The position numbers were made by a program, and so were the translations under genes. A stretch of DNA of 64,000 bases, taken from the NCBI RefSeq assembly GCF_003201775.1, contig NZ_QJJZ01000015.1:1-64000 (forward strand), read 5' to 3'. This stretch comes from Arenibacter sp. ARW7G5Y1. Lineage in GTDB: Bacteria; Bacteroidota; Bacteroidia; Flavobacteriales; Flavobacteriaceae. Of this stretch, positions 25,915-34,346 are shown one piece after another (the first letter of the stretch is position 1; each line of letters starts with the position of its first letter). Below the pieces are notes generated by a model. The model was not told the origin of the DNA. It searched no databases and worked only from the letters and a program-made list of their open reading frames with translations.

Positions 25915-26487
25915 AGAATTCTAATTTAAAGCAATAAAATTAAGCAAATAACATTAGTAGTTCTTCTTTTTTCTGTCTAAAAATACCCAGTTTTGTAAAG
26001 TGTTATAAATTCTGAATATTTTAAAGAAATTTAACATTTTGATTGTGACTTTTATGGCGTTTTTAGCATGTTTAGCCTAAATTAGGCTGTTGTCACCAAT
26101 CAAAGCAACCAAAAAAAAGGGCATAACCTTTATTTTGGTAATCAATTTTGTGATTCCGGCATCTTAAGCAGTGGGGAAATGCTTGGGAATATAATAAAAT
26201 ATCCGGGAAGGATATGCTTGTTTTCCGGTCTTTTGATGGAGGTTTGTAAGGCAAAAAGGGTGGTGGACGAAATTGGCATGGTTGGATTAAAGTGTTCTTT
26301 CTGTCACAGGAACTGCTGGGGTTAGAGGTAATTGTAAGTGGTTAGGCCTTTGTTGAAGTAAGGAGTGTTCTGGAAAAAAGACATTTTGCCCGTGGAGAAG
26401 AAAATCCAAAGAGGAAATTACAGACCTAATGAAGGTAACGAAAAAATATGCCCTTGAGGCAGATGGCGTATTGATAAAAAGAATAAA
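25915..26487. other. Intergenic stretch without a supported gene
   Basis: About 570 bases between ilvE and mnmD. A 48-codon frame at 26179-26325 has a GGGGAA stretch before its ATG and ends with a CSFCHRNC cysteine cluster, but nothing else supports it. A leftward frame at 26287-26595 overlaps the start of mnmD and is taken as a shadow. No promoter, terminator or repeat was recognised. Confidence 0.5.
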
Positions 26488-27153
26488 TTGAAAAGAAAAA
26501 TTATAACTACGGCCGACGGTTCCAAAACTATTCAGATCGAAGATTGGAACGAGCAATATCATTCCGTACACGGTGCTGTTCAAGAAGCCTATCATGTCTT
26601 CATCAAGAACGGCCTATCCCTATTCCATGACAGACAATTATCTATTATGGAAATTGGCTTCGGAACGGGATTGAATGCCCTTATAACATTATTGGAATCG
26701 GAGAAACAGGGTTTGGAGGTGGCCTATACTGGTGTTGAGGCCTATCCCGTACTTCCGGAAGAACTGGAGCAATTGGAATATACAGGGGCTTTGGATGCCG
26801 TGTATTTGGAACAGCATTTTTTTAAGATGCACCAAACTTCTTGGGAGGAAGCGCATTCTATATCGGCCAATTTTTCATTGTTAAAGCGGCAAATCGATTT
26901 TAGGCAAATTTCGGACATAGACCTATTCGACCTAATTTATTTTGATGCCTTTGGTGCCAGGGTACAGCCAGAACTTTGGACGGAGGAAGTATTTGCCATA
27001 ATGTACAGGGCTTTGAAACAAAATGGAGTGCTGGTAACCTATTCTGCCAAGGGCAGTGTAAGGAGGGCCATGCAGGCAGTAGGTTTTGTCGTGGAACGCT
27101 TACCGGGCCCCCCTGGGAAAAGGGAAATGCTAAGAGCCTTAAAAGTTTCCTAA
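26488..27153 (+). CDS. mnmD: tRNA 5-methylaminomethyl-2-thiouridine methyltransferase domain protein (MnmD)
   Basis: A 221-residue SAM-dependent methyltransferase equivalent to the N-terminal half of MnmC, acting on wobble U34 of tRNA. The SAM site is EIGFGTGLNAL (about 52-62). FDAFGARVQPELWTEE (about 152-167) is the family signature, and the C-terminal TYSAKGSVRRAM and LPGPPGKREM motifs are complete. The oxidase half of MnmC is absent, as is common outside Gammaproteobacteria. The start is a TTG at 26488. Confidence 0.92.
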   Translation: MKRKIITTADGSKTIQIEDWNEQYHSVHGAVQEAYHVFIKNGLSLFHDRQLSIMEIGFGTGLNALITLLESEKQGLEVAYTGVEAYPVLPEELEQLEYTGALDAVYLEQHFFKMHQTSWEEAHSISANFSLLKRQIDFRQISDIDLFDLIYFDAFGARVQPELWTEEVFAIMYRALKQNGVLVTYSAKGSVRRAMQAVGFVVERLPGPPGKREMLRALKVS

Positions 27154-27282
27154 TTAATATGGCGGTATTATGGTTTACTTAACACCTAAAGGGCTTGGAC
27201 TGTTAAACCTACACTAAAGTGAATTATTTAGATCATAAAAACCCATATATTTATATCAAAGTCGATAGAAAGAAGCAAGGGT

Positions 27283-28245
27283 ATGAAGGTTTTGATAACA
27301 GGTGCAACAGGTTTGGTGGGGCGTGAAATTGTAAATTTGTGCAAACAGAACAAAATCTCGGTAAATTACTTGACCACCAATAAGGATAAAATCGTTTCCC
27401 AGAAGGATTTTAATGGCTTTTACTGGAATCCGGAAAACAACGAAATAGACGCAAATTGCTTCAATGGGGTAACTACAATAATTAACCTTGCAGGATCCAG
27501 TATTTCCAAGAGATGGACACGAAACAATAAAAAAAAGATACTTAACAGTAGGGTAAAATCCCTGAGGACTTTATTGGGCGCTATTTCCAAAATTGGGGTC
27601 CATAGTATTAAAACAATTGTATCCGCTTCTGCGATAGGGATTTACCCCAATTCCCTTTCCCAATATTATAAGGAAGAGGTAGAAGAGGTGGATGACAGTT
27701 TCTTGGGAGAGGTGGTCTCTATTTGGGAGAAAGAAGTGGATGCATTTGAAAAATTGAATATTCAAACTGCCAAGATTAGGATAGGGTTGGTAATGTCCGA
27801 TAAAGGAGGGGCATTGCCGGAAATGGCCAAACCTGTAAAATATTATGTGGGGGCTGCCATAGGTTCGGGCAACCAATGGCAATCTTGGATTCATCTTTAC
27901 GATCTCGGACGAATATTTCTATATGTTATTTTAAAGGACCTAAGTGGAATTTATAATGCCGTGGCCCCCAATCCGGTGACCAATGTTAAGCTTACCAAAG
28001 AAATAGCAAGGGTTTTGCAAAGACCGTTGATCTTGCCCCATATTCCGAAAACTTTAATACGTTTGGGTTTAGGTGAAATGTCCTATTTGTTGTTTGCCAG
28101 CCAGCGAGTAAGCAGTAAAAAAATAGAGGATTCGGGTTTTGATTTTGCCTATCCCAATATTTGCAGGGCACTGGAGAATATTTATTTGGACAAGGGAGGG
28201 TACACGGCAAGGGATGCGCTCTATAAGAATGGGCTTATTCCGTAA
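27283..28245 (+). CDS. TIGR01777 family NAD(P)-binding epimerase-like protein
   Basis: A 320-residue SDR-fold protein related to YfcH and the TIGR01777 family. The nucleotide-binding motif is TGATGLVG (about 6-13). FYWNPENNEID, LAGSSISKRWT and the conserved QWQSWIHLYDL segment (about 203-213) identify the family, and the C-terminal DUF1731-like part (VLQRPLILPHIPK) is present. Some members are linked to cell-division control, but the substrate is unknown. A T-tailed hairpin follows at 28270. Confidence 0.87.
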   Translation: MKVLITGATGLVGREIVNLCKQNKISVNYLTTNKDKIVSQKDFNGFYWNPENNEIDANCFNGVTTIINLAGSSISKRWTRNNKKKILNSRVKSLRTLLGAISKIGVHSIKTIVSASAIGIYPNSLSQYYKEEVEEVDDSFLGEVVSIWEKEVDAFEKLNIQTAKIRIGLVMSDKGGALPEMAKPVKYYVGAAIGSGNQWQSWIHLYDLGRIFLYVILKDLSGIYNAVAPNPVTNVKLTKEIARVLQRPLILPHIPKTLIRLGLGEMSYLLFASQRVSSKKIEDSGFDFAYPNICRALENIYLDKGGYTARDALYKNGLIP

Positions 28246-28269
28246 TCATGACAATTTTTTGAGTTCCGA

Positions 28270-28297
28270 ACATCCGCCATTGGTGGATGTTTTTTTA
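28270..28297 (+). terminator. Rho-independent terminator after the epimerase-like gene
   Basis: Arms ACATCCGCCA and TGGTGGATGT pair with one G-U wobble and are followed by seven T residues, 25 bases after the stop codon. Confidence 0.75.
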
Positions 28298-28338
28298 TAA
28301 AGTTTAATGACATTATGACATTTTTAAAGAATTGGCAG

Positions 28339-28346
28339 TACTTTTG
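28339..28346 (+). promoter_or_regulatory. -7 promoter box of grpE-dnaJ
   Basis: TACTTTTG, matching TAnnTTTG, 36 bases upstream of the grpE ATG. No CIRCE-like inverted repeat was seen near it. Confidence 0.5.
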
Positions 28347-28382
28347 CCATTTGAAATTCGGAAGTATATAAATGTATTATAA

Positions 28383-28955
28383 ATGAGCAACGAAAATAAA
28401 ACAGAAGAGATGGAAGATGATGTTCTGAACAATATAGAGAATCAAGATTCGGAACAGGACGGTTCATCTGCCGGGAGTGAGAACTTTGATAAAAAGGAAG
28501 GGCTAAGCCAGGAAGAGCAATTGCAGGAGGAACTTAATAAGGAAAAGGATAAATTTTTACGTCTTTTTGCGGAATTTGAAAATTATAAAAGACGTACCTC
28601 CAAGGAAAGAATGGATTTGTTTAAGACGGCGGGTCAAGAAGTAATTGTGTCATTATTACCAGTTATCGATGATTTTGATCGTGCTTTAAAGGAAATTTCC
28701 AAGTCGGAGGATCAGGAAATGTTCAAAGGGGTAGAATTAATAAGCAATAAATTTAAAGAAACTTTAAAAAATAAGGGTCTTCAGGAAATTGAAGTCAAGC
28801 AAGGTGATTCCTTTGATGCGGAAATTCACGACGCCATCACCCAAATTCCAGCCCCTAGTAAAAAATTGAAAGGAAAAGTAGTGGATGTAGTTGAAAAAGG
28901 TTTTAAACTGGGGGATAAAATCATACGCCATCCAAAAGTGGTTGTAGGAAATTAA
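28383..28955 (+). CDS. grpE: Nucleotide exchange factor GrpE
   Basis: Releases ADP from DnaK in the heat-shock chaperone cycle. The 190 residues show the normal architecture: an acidic disordered N-terminus (1-55), a long coiled-coil helix (about 55-115, ending in a KDKFLRLFAEFENYKRRT-type segment) and a beta-domain with GDSFDAEIHDAI and the C-terminal GFKLGDKIIRHPKVVV motif. It is followed by dnaJ after nine bases, so the co-chaperones are co-transcribed. dnaK is not in the window. Confidence 0.94.
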   Translation: MSNENKTEEMEDDVLNNIENQDSEQDGSSAGSENFDKKEGLSQEEQLQEELNKEKDKFLRLFAEFENYKRRTSKERMDLFKTAGQEVIVSLLPVIDDFDRALKEISKSEDQEMFKGVELISNKFKETLKNKGLQEIEVKQGDSFDAEIHDAITQIPAPSKKLKGKVVDVVEKGFKLGDKIIRHPKVVVGN

Positions 28956-28964
28956 AATTATTTT

Positions 28965-30089
28965 ATGAAGGAGGATTATTATGACATCTTGGGCATTGGG
29001 AAAAATGCTACAGCGGCCGAAGTAAAGAAAGCTTATAGGAAAAAGGCAATCGAGTACCATCCCGACAAAAACCCAGGTGATGCCAAGGCAGAGGAAATGT
29101 TTAAAAAAGCGGCCGAAGCCTATGAAGTTTTAAGCGACCCCAATAAGAAAGCGCGGTACGACCAGTATGGCCACGCGGCCTTTGAAGGCGGTGGCGGATT
29201 TGGCGGCGGTGGCATGAATATGGATGACATTTTTAGCCAGTTCGGGGATATTTTCGGCGGCGCCTTTGGTGGTGGAGGTTTTAGTGGCTTTTCCGGATTT
29301 GGTGGCAGTGGCGGTCAAAGACGTGTTAAGGGAAGCAATTTAAGGATAAGGGTTAAGTTGACCCTAGAGGAAATTGCCAATGGTGTAGAAAAGAAGATTA
29401 AGGTAAGGCGAAAAATTCAGGCAGAAGGGGTAACCTATCAAACCTGTGGTACCTGTGGCGGTCGAGGACAGGTTACCAAAATAACCAATACAATTCTAGG
29501 GAGAATGCAGACTGCAGCTACCTGCAGCACCTGTGGGGGCAGTGGACAAATAATTGATAGGAAACCCAGTGATGCGGATGCCAATGGACTAAAAGTTTCA
29601 GAGGAAACCGTAAGTATCAATATTCCTGCTGGAGTAGAGGATGGAATGCAGTTAAAAGTGCCCAATAAAGGAAACGATGCACCTGGGAATGGAGTTCCTG
29701 GAGATTTATTGGTGGCGATTGAGACAGAAGAGCACGATACTTTAAAACGGGAAGGGGACAACCTTCATTATGATCTTTATATCAGTATTTCTGAAGCGGT
29801 TTTAGGTACCTCAAAAGAAATTGATGCCGTAGGTGGTAAGGTTAGGATAAAACTGGAAGCCGGGATACAGTCCGGTAAGATCTTACGATTACGAGGTAAA
29901 GGTATTACAAGCCTAAACGGCTATGGCAGTGGGGATTTATTGGTACATGTAAATGTTTGGACACCTAAGGAATTAAATAAGGAGCAAAAGGATTTTTTCG
30001 AACGCATGCAGAACAACGAAAATTTTGAACCAAGACCAGAGAAATCCGATAAATCTTTCTTTGAAAAGGTGAAGGATATGTTCTCCTAA
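28965..30089 (+). CDS. dnaJ: Chaperone DnaJ with a halved zinc-binding domain
   Basis: Hsp40 co-chaperone of 374 residues. The J-domain (1-70) has the HPD triad in EYHPDKNP, followed by a Gly/Phe-rich linker (about 75-115). The cysteine-rich domain has only two CxxCxGxG motifs (CGTCGGRG and CSTCGGSG, about 162-192), where the E. coli type has four. By alignment these are motifs 2 and 3, which together form zinc site II; motifs 1 and 4 (zinc site I) are missing. The C-terminal substrate-binding domains are complete. I recall this reduced form as common in flavobacteria. Confidence 0.93.
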   Translation: MKEDYYDILGIGKNATAAEVKKAYRKKAIEYHPDKNPGDAKAEEMFKKAAEAYEVLSDPNKKARYDQYGHAAFEGGGGFGGGGMNMDDIFSQFGDIFGGAFGGGGFSGFSGFGGSGGQRRVKGSNLRIRVKLTLEEIANGVEKKIKVRRKIQAEGVTYQTCGTCGGRGQVTKITNTILGRMQTAATCSTCGGSGQIIDRKPSDADANGLKVSEETVSINIPAGVEDGMQLKVPNKGNDAPGNGVPGDLLVAIETEEHDTLKREGDNLHYDLYISISEAVLGTSKEIDAVGGKVRIKLEAGIQSGKILRLRGKGITSLNGYGSGDLLVHVNVWTPKELNKEQKDFFERMQNNENFEPRPEKSDKSFFEKVKDMFS

Positions 30090-30201
30090 ACGAGGGATTA
30101 CGGTTTTAAATAAAAAACGTATATTTGAGATAATATTGGGAAACCAATATTATTTTCTTTTTCATAGCAATTTTTTTTCCCATCCTTGATTCGTTGAGGG
30201 T

Positions 30202-30231
30202 GGGTTTTGTTTTTAGTGAAACCCCTTTTTT
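30202..30231 (+). terminator. Probable dnaJ terminator, also duplicated in the array
   Basis: Stem GGGTTT / AAACCC with a loop of about 11 bases, followed by a six-T run, about 110 bases past the dnaJ stop. Two close copies of this hairpin sit inside the downstream repeat array at 30389-30408 and 30734-30753. Confidence 0.6.
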
Positions 30232-30233
30232 AT

Positions 30234-30900
30234 AAGCCCGAGGGGCGTAATAAACACGATTGGTTGAACTAATCCCGCCCTTCGGCGGGATCTATTAGTT
30301 GGATGTCGGCAAGCACCAAAGGTGCGCAATAAACATGGTCGGTTGAACTAATCCCGCCCTTCGGCGGGATCTTAACGTTTTTGCGGGTGGGTTTTGTTAA
30401 TGAAACCCCGTTTTTATAAGCACCAAAGGTGCGCAATAAACACGGTCGGTTGAATTAATCCCGCCTTTTGGCGGGATCTATTAGTTGGATGTCCGGCAAG
30501 CACCAAAGGTGCGCAATAAACACGGTCGGTTGAATTAATCCCGCCTTTTGGCGGGATCTATTAGTTGGATGTCCGCAAGCACCGAAGGTGCGCAATAAAC
30601 ACGGTCGGTTGAATTAATCCCGCCTTTTGGCGGGATCTATTAGTTGGATGTCGGCAAGCACCAAAGGTGCGCAATAAACATGGTCGGTTGAACTAATCCC
30701 GCCCTTCGGCGGGATCTTAACGTTTTTGCGGGTGGGTTTTGTTAATGAAACCCCGTTTTTATAAGCACCAAAGGTGCGCAATAAACACGGTCGGTTGAAT
30801 TAATCCCGCCTTTTGGCGGGATCTATTAGTTGGATGTCGGCAAGCACCAAAGGTGCGCAATAAACACGGTCGGTTGAATTAATCCCGCCCTTCGGCGGGA
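30234..30900. repeat. Tandem array of eight REP-like units with higher-order structure
   Basis: Units start at 30234, 30311, 30418, 30498, 30577, 30656, 30763 and 30842. Most are about 79 bp. Each has two hairpins: GCACC-AAA-GGTGC and ATCCCGCC-N4-GGCGGGAT. In unit 1 the first hairpin reads GCCC-GAG-GGGC, a compensatory change that keeps the stem. Two units are 107 bp because they carry a copy of the dnaJ-terminator-like hairpin. A block of 345 bp is repeated (30311-30655 against 30656-30900). No ORF or transposase lies inside. The 280 bases from 30901 to the next gene hold only its promoter. Confidence 0.88.
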
Positions 30901-31159
30901 CCCTACCTTGTTCCAAGCTTGGCTTTATGGCAACCACATCTTCAAATTTCCCAAGATACTCAATAAACAAGTTGGGTAATAAATACCCCCTAAGTTAAGG
31001 ACGTACGCTGCTTTATTAATTAGTTCTGTTTTCTTGTTTTTTGGAATCGATAATTTTAGAATTTTATATAGAACCCAGCCTTCGATAATAATCCAAGTTA
31101 AAATACGTAAAAAAGTATAATTTATAAATATCCGTCCTATCTCTTAAATAGCAATTATA

Positions 31160-31167
31160 TATCTTTG
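31160..31167 (+). promoter_or_regulatory. -7 promoter box of the ABC-MscS-regulator operon
   Basis: TATCTTTG, matching TAnnTTTG, 14 bases before the ATG at 31182, giving a nearly leaderless transcript for a five-gene operon. Confidence 0.5.
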
Positions 31168-31181
31168 GGGAAATTGCATGC

Positions 31182-32105
31182 ATGAATAATATATTGGTCG
31201 CTAATGAGGTTTCAAAGCAGTTTGGGAGCCATATAGCTCTCAACAAAGTTTCATTGGAAATTCCCAAGAATAGTATCTATGGTTTGCTTGGACCCAATGG
31301 AGCTGGGAAAACCACATTAATACGGATTATTAATCAAATAATTTATCCGGATCAAGGGGCAATTTACTTTGATGGTGAGCCATTGCGGGACCAGCATATT
31401 TCTATGATTGGATATTTGCCGGAGGAAAGGGGGCTTTATAAAAGTATGAAGGTTGGGGAACAGGCCCTGTATCTGGCCCAGTTAAAAGGACTGTCCAAGT
31501 CCGATGCCAAAATCAGGTTGAAATATTGGTTTGATAGACTGGAGATCGGGGATTGGTGGAACAAGAAAATACAGGAGCTCTCTAAGGGCATGGCCCAAAA
31601 GATCCAATTTATTGTAACAGTTCTACATGAACCAAAGCTTTTGATCTTTGATGAACCCTTTAGCGGTTTTGATCCTATAAATGCCAACCTTATTAAGGAT
31701 GAAATCCTTCAATTAAGGGATAAGGGCACCACCATAATTTTTTCAACGCACCGGATGGAATCCGTGGAGGAACTATGCGAATATATAGCCTTGGTGCACA
31801 AGTCCGAGAAAATATTGGATGGTAAGCTTAGCGATATTAAAAAGGCCTATAAAAATAATATTTATAAGGTTGGGCTAGGGGTACAGAGCGCCAACGGTCT
31901 CTTGGAGGATCTAAAGGATAAATTTGAGATTCTATCTTCGGAATATGTAGATGACGGATTGCAACTAAATTTTACAGTGCAACTGCCATCTGATAATACA
32001 GGTCACTTTCTGGCCCATTTATCGGGCAAGGCAAATGTCAACAATTTCATGGAGACAATTCCATCGGCAAACGACATATTTATTAGAACCGTTCAATCCA
32101 GATAG
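31182..32105 (+). CDS. ABC transporter ATP-binding protein (NatA-like)
   Basis: A 307-residue ATPase of the ABC-2 export type. Walker A is GPNGAGKTT (about 37-45), the Q-loop region is GYLPEERGLYKSM, the signature is LSKGMAQK, Walker B is LLIFDEPFSGFDP and the H-loop is STHRME. The C-terminal 80 residues form the extension seen in NatA-like proteins. It is followed after five bases by a permease with a NatB-like layout, so the two form an export complex. The transported substrate is unknown; sodium or small-molecule export is only a family analogy. Confidence 0.88.
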   Translation: MNNILVANEVSKQFGSHIALNKVSLEIPKNSIYGLLGPNGAGKTTLIRIINQIIYPDQGAIYFDGEPLRDQHISMIGYLPEERGLYKSMKVGEQALYLAQLKGLSKSDAKIRLKYWFDRLEIGDWWNKKIQELSKGMAQKIQFIVTVLHEPKLLIFDEPFSGFDPINANLIKDEILQLRDKGTTIIFSTHRMESVEELCEYIALVHKSEKILDGKLSDIKKAYKNNIYKVGLGVQSANGLLEDLKDKFEILSSEYVDDGLQLNFTVQLPSDNTGHFLAHLSGKANVNNFMETIPSANDIFIRTVQSR

Positions 32106-32110
32106 TACTT

Positions 32111-33448
32111 ATGGGTAAGTTATCGCTCATCATAAAACGCGAATATTTAGCAAAGGTTAGAAATAAATCATTTGTGGTCATGACTTTCTTGAGTCCGATC
32201 CTCATGGTGGGAATGGTAGTTCTTATTGTTTATCTGACCAAGATCAACGATAGTGAAAAACGGACTATTGGAATATTAAACGAAAGCAATTATTTTTCCA
32301 CCGACTTTCAGGGAACGGAAAGTACTTCGTTTATAAAATTTAAAGATATAGGCCTGGAGGCGGCGAAGGATTCCATTCAAAAAATGGGATTTTATGGCTT
32401 GTTGTACATTCCCAATGATAAGGACTTGGAACAAGTGGTAAGTAGGTCTTTTTTTTATAGTAAGGATGCTCCGGGATCTTCTATTTTAGATAACTTGGAA
32501 AATGTATTCGAAGATCGATTACGTATGCAGCGACTACAGGAATTAGGCGTCTCTGTATCGGATTTTGAAAGTGTTGACAATAATTTTGAAATCAATACCG
32601 CTACCTTTTCAGGGGAACAGAACCTAAAAGGCATAACCGAAATGAAAGCTTTTATAGGTGGGGCATTTGGGTACCTGATCATGATGTTCATTATTATATA
32701 CGGTGGCTTTGTAATGCGCAGTGTGATAGAGGAAAAAACCACCAGGATAATAGAAGTTATTATTTCTTCCGTGAAACCTTTTCAACTTATGCTGGGGAAA
32801 ATAATTGGAACTTCCTTGGCTGGTGTTACCCAGTTCGCTATCTGGATTATTTCGGCCTTTATCATGTTTGGTGTATTGATTCTTGTTTTCGACATTGATC
32901 CATCTGCCCTTAACTCCGAGGCTGGCAATGCCCCTGGTCTGATAGGAGGGGCTGCCTATGTGACAGCATCGGATTCTGCCATGCAATTGTACGCGAACGA
33001 ACTTTTTAGGATTCCTTGGATAATGCTTATTTGCTTTTTTGTCATCTATTTTGTCCTGGGTTACCTAATATATAGTTCAATATATGCGGCCATAGGGGCT
33101 GCAGTGGACAACGAGACAGATACACAACAATTTATTTTTCCAATTATATTGCCATTAATGTTGGCCATTTATGTTGGTTTCTTCTCGGTCTTTAATAATC
33201 CCCATGGCCCAATTGCTGTAGGGTTCTCATTATTTCCCTTAACATCGCCAATTGTAATGCTCATGCGTCTACCGGGCGGTATAGGTGAAGGGGGGGTGCC
33301 AATATGGGAGGTTGTGGTTTCAATTCTATTATTAATTATCACTTTTATAGGTATTGTATGGTTGGCGGCCAAAATATATAGGGTAGGGATATTGATGTAC
33401 GGAAAGAAGCCTTCCTATAGGGATTTGTTTAAATGGCTGAAATATTGA
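32111..33448 (+). CDS. ABC-2 type permease (NatB-like)
   Basis: A 445-residue membrane protein. One N-terminal helix (about 20-42) is followed by a large extracytoplasmic domain (about 45-175), then five or six membrane helices (from about 180). VIEEKTTRIIEVIISSVKP in the first cytoplasmic loop is the ABC-2 coupling motif. It sits between its ATPase (five bases before) and an MscS-type channel gene (one base after), so all are one transcript. The substrate is unknown. Confidence 0.87.
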   Translation: MGKLSLIIKREYLAKVRNKSFVVMTFLSPILMVGMVVLIVYLTKINDSEKRTIGILNESNYFSTDFQGTESTSFIKFKDIGLEAAKDSIQKMGFYGLLYIPNDKDLEQVVSRSFFYSKDAPGSSILDNLENVFEDRLRMQRLQELGVSVSDFESVDNNFEINTATFSGEQNLKGITEMKAFIGGAFGYLIMMFIIIYGGFVMRSVIEEKTTRIIEVIISSVKPFQLMLGKIIGTSLAGVTQFAIWIISAFIMFGVLILVFDIDPSALNSEAGNAPGLIGGAAYVTASDSAMQLYANELFRIPWIMLICFFVIYFVLGYLIYSSIYAAIGAAVDNETDTQQFIFPIILPLMLAIYVGFFSVFNNPHGPIAVGFSLFPLTSPIVMLMRLPGGIGEGGVPIWEVVVSILLLIITFIGIVWLAAKIYRVGILMYGKKPSYRDLFKWLKY

Positions 33449-33449
33449 T

Positions 33450-34346
33450 ATGGAGGAATTAAAAGGTATAATAAAGGGATTGGAGGAATTCCTCAGCTAC
33501 AAAATTTGGCCTGGTGATAAGGTGGAAATTACCACTGCTACCCTTTTGACCATCATTGTTACAATAATCCTGGTAACCTACGCCTTAAAACTGATTCATA
33601 AATTGATTACCTCAAAGTTACCCGAGGAGGATAGGAATAAGTTTGTCAGTATTTTTGGATTTTTAAGGTACCTCTTTTATATACTGGTAGTACTGATCGT
33701 TCTGCATACATCCGGGGTCAATCTCACTGTTTTGATGACCGCATCGGCGGCGCTGTTTGTTGGTTTGGGATTTGCCCTTCAATATTTGTTTCAGGACATT
33801 ATTTCCGGTATTCTGATTATATTGGATCAGTCTTTGCGCGTAGGGGATATTGTGGAGGTAAACCAAAAGGTAGGTCAGGTTTTCGAAATTCGATTAAGGA
33901 CTACAAGGGCGCTTACTAGGGATGATAAGGTAATCATAATTCCCAACCATCAATTTTTAACGGATAGTATTTATAATTATACCCAAAATCATAAAAGTAC
34001 CAGGGAGAACGTTAAGGTTGGAGTGGCCTATGGAAGCGATGTTGCTTTGGTGACTAAAATTTTGGAAAATATTGCCAGTGAACAAAAAGGGGTCTTGAAA
34101 AATCCCAAGCCATTTGTACTTTTTGAAGATTTTGGGGATTCCGCTTTAATGTTTTCCATCAATTTTTTCATTAACGACAGTTATGGAGATCCAAAAATTA
34201 AAAGTGCTATGCGGTATATTATAGATGCTAAATTTAGGGAGTACAATATAAGTATCCCTTTTCCTCAAAGGGATGTTCATATGTTTCAATCCCGTCCAAT
34301 TGAAACGATGCAAGTAGAAAAAAAGGATATTGGGAATGGGAATTAA
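33450..34346 (+). CDS. Mechanosensitive ion channel, MscS family
   Basis: A 298-residue small-conductance mechanosensitive channel. Three membrane helices are visible (about 28-50, 70-92 and 94-125). The pore helix is glycine/alanine-rich (ASAALFVGLGFALQ) and leads into the conserved FQDIISGILIILDQ segment. The cytoplasmic beta domain follows with VGDIVEV and the IIPNHQFLTDSIYNYT motif. It starts one base after the ABC permease and its end overlaps the next gene, showing tight operon packing. It protects against osmotic downshock by family knowledge. Confidence 0.92.
   Translation: MEELKGIIKGLEEFLSYKIWPGDKVEITTATLLTIIVTIILVTYALKLIHKLITSKLPEEDRNKFVSIFGFLRYLFYILVVLIVLHTSGVNLTVLMTASAALFVGLGFALQYLFQDIISGILIILDQSLRVGDIVEVNQKVGQVFEIRLRTTRALTRDDKVIIIPNHQFLTDSIYNYTQNHKSTRENVKVGVAYGSDVALVTKILENIASEQKGVLKNPKPFVLFEDFGDSALMFSINFFINDSYGDPKIKSAMRYIIDAKFREYNISIPFPQRDVHMFQSRPIETMQVEKKDIGNGN

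Noticed and set aside
26287-26595. Leftward ORF overlapping the start of mnmD
   Set aside because: It overlaps the well-supported mnmD coding region on the opposite strand, and its reading is not protein-like.
30256-30290. tRNA-like T-loop sequence GGTTGAACTAATCCC in the array
   Set aside because: It recurs in every unit and no cloverleaf can be built around it; it is part of the REP element.
30234-30900. CRISPR array
   Set aside because: The units are about 79 bp with no unique spacers of constant length, each carries two internal hairpins, and no cas genes are present.
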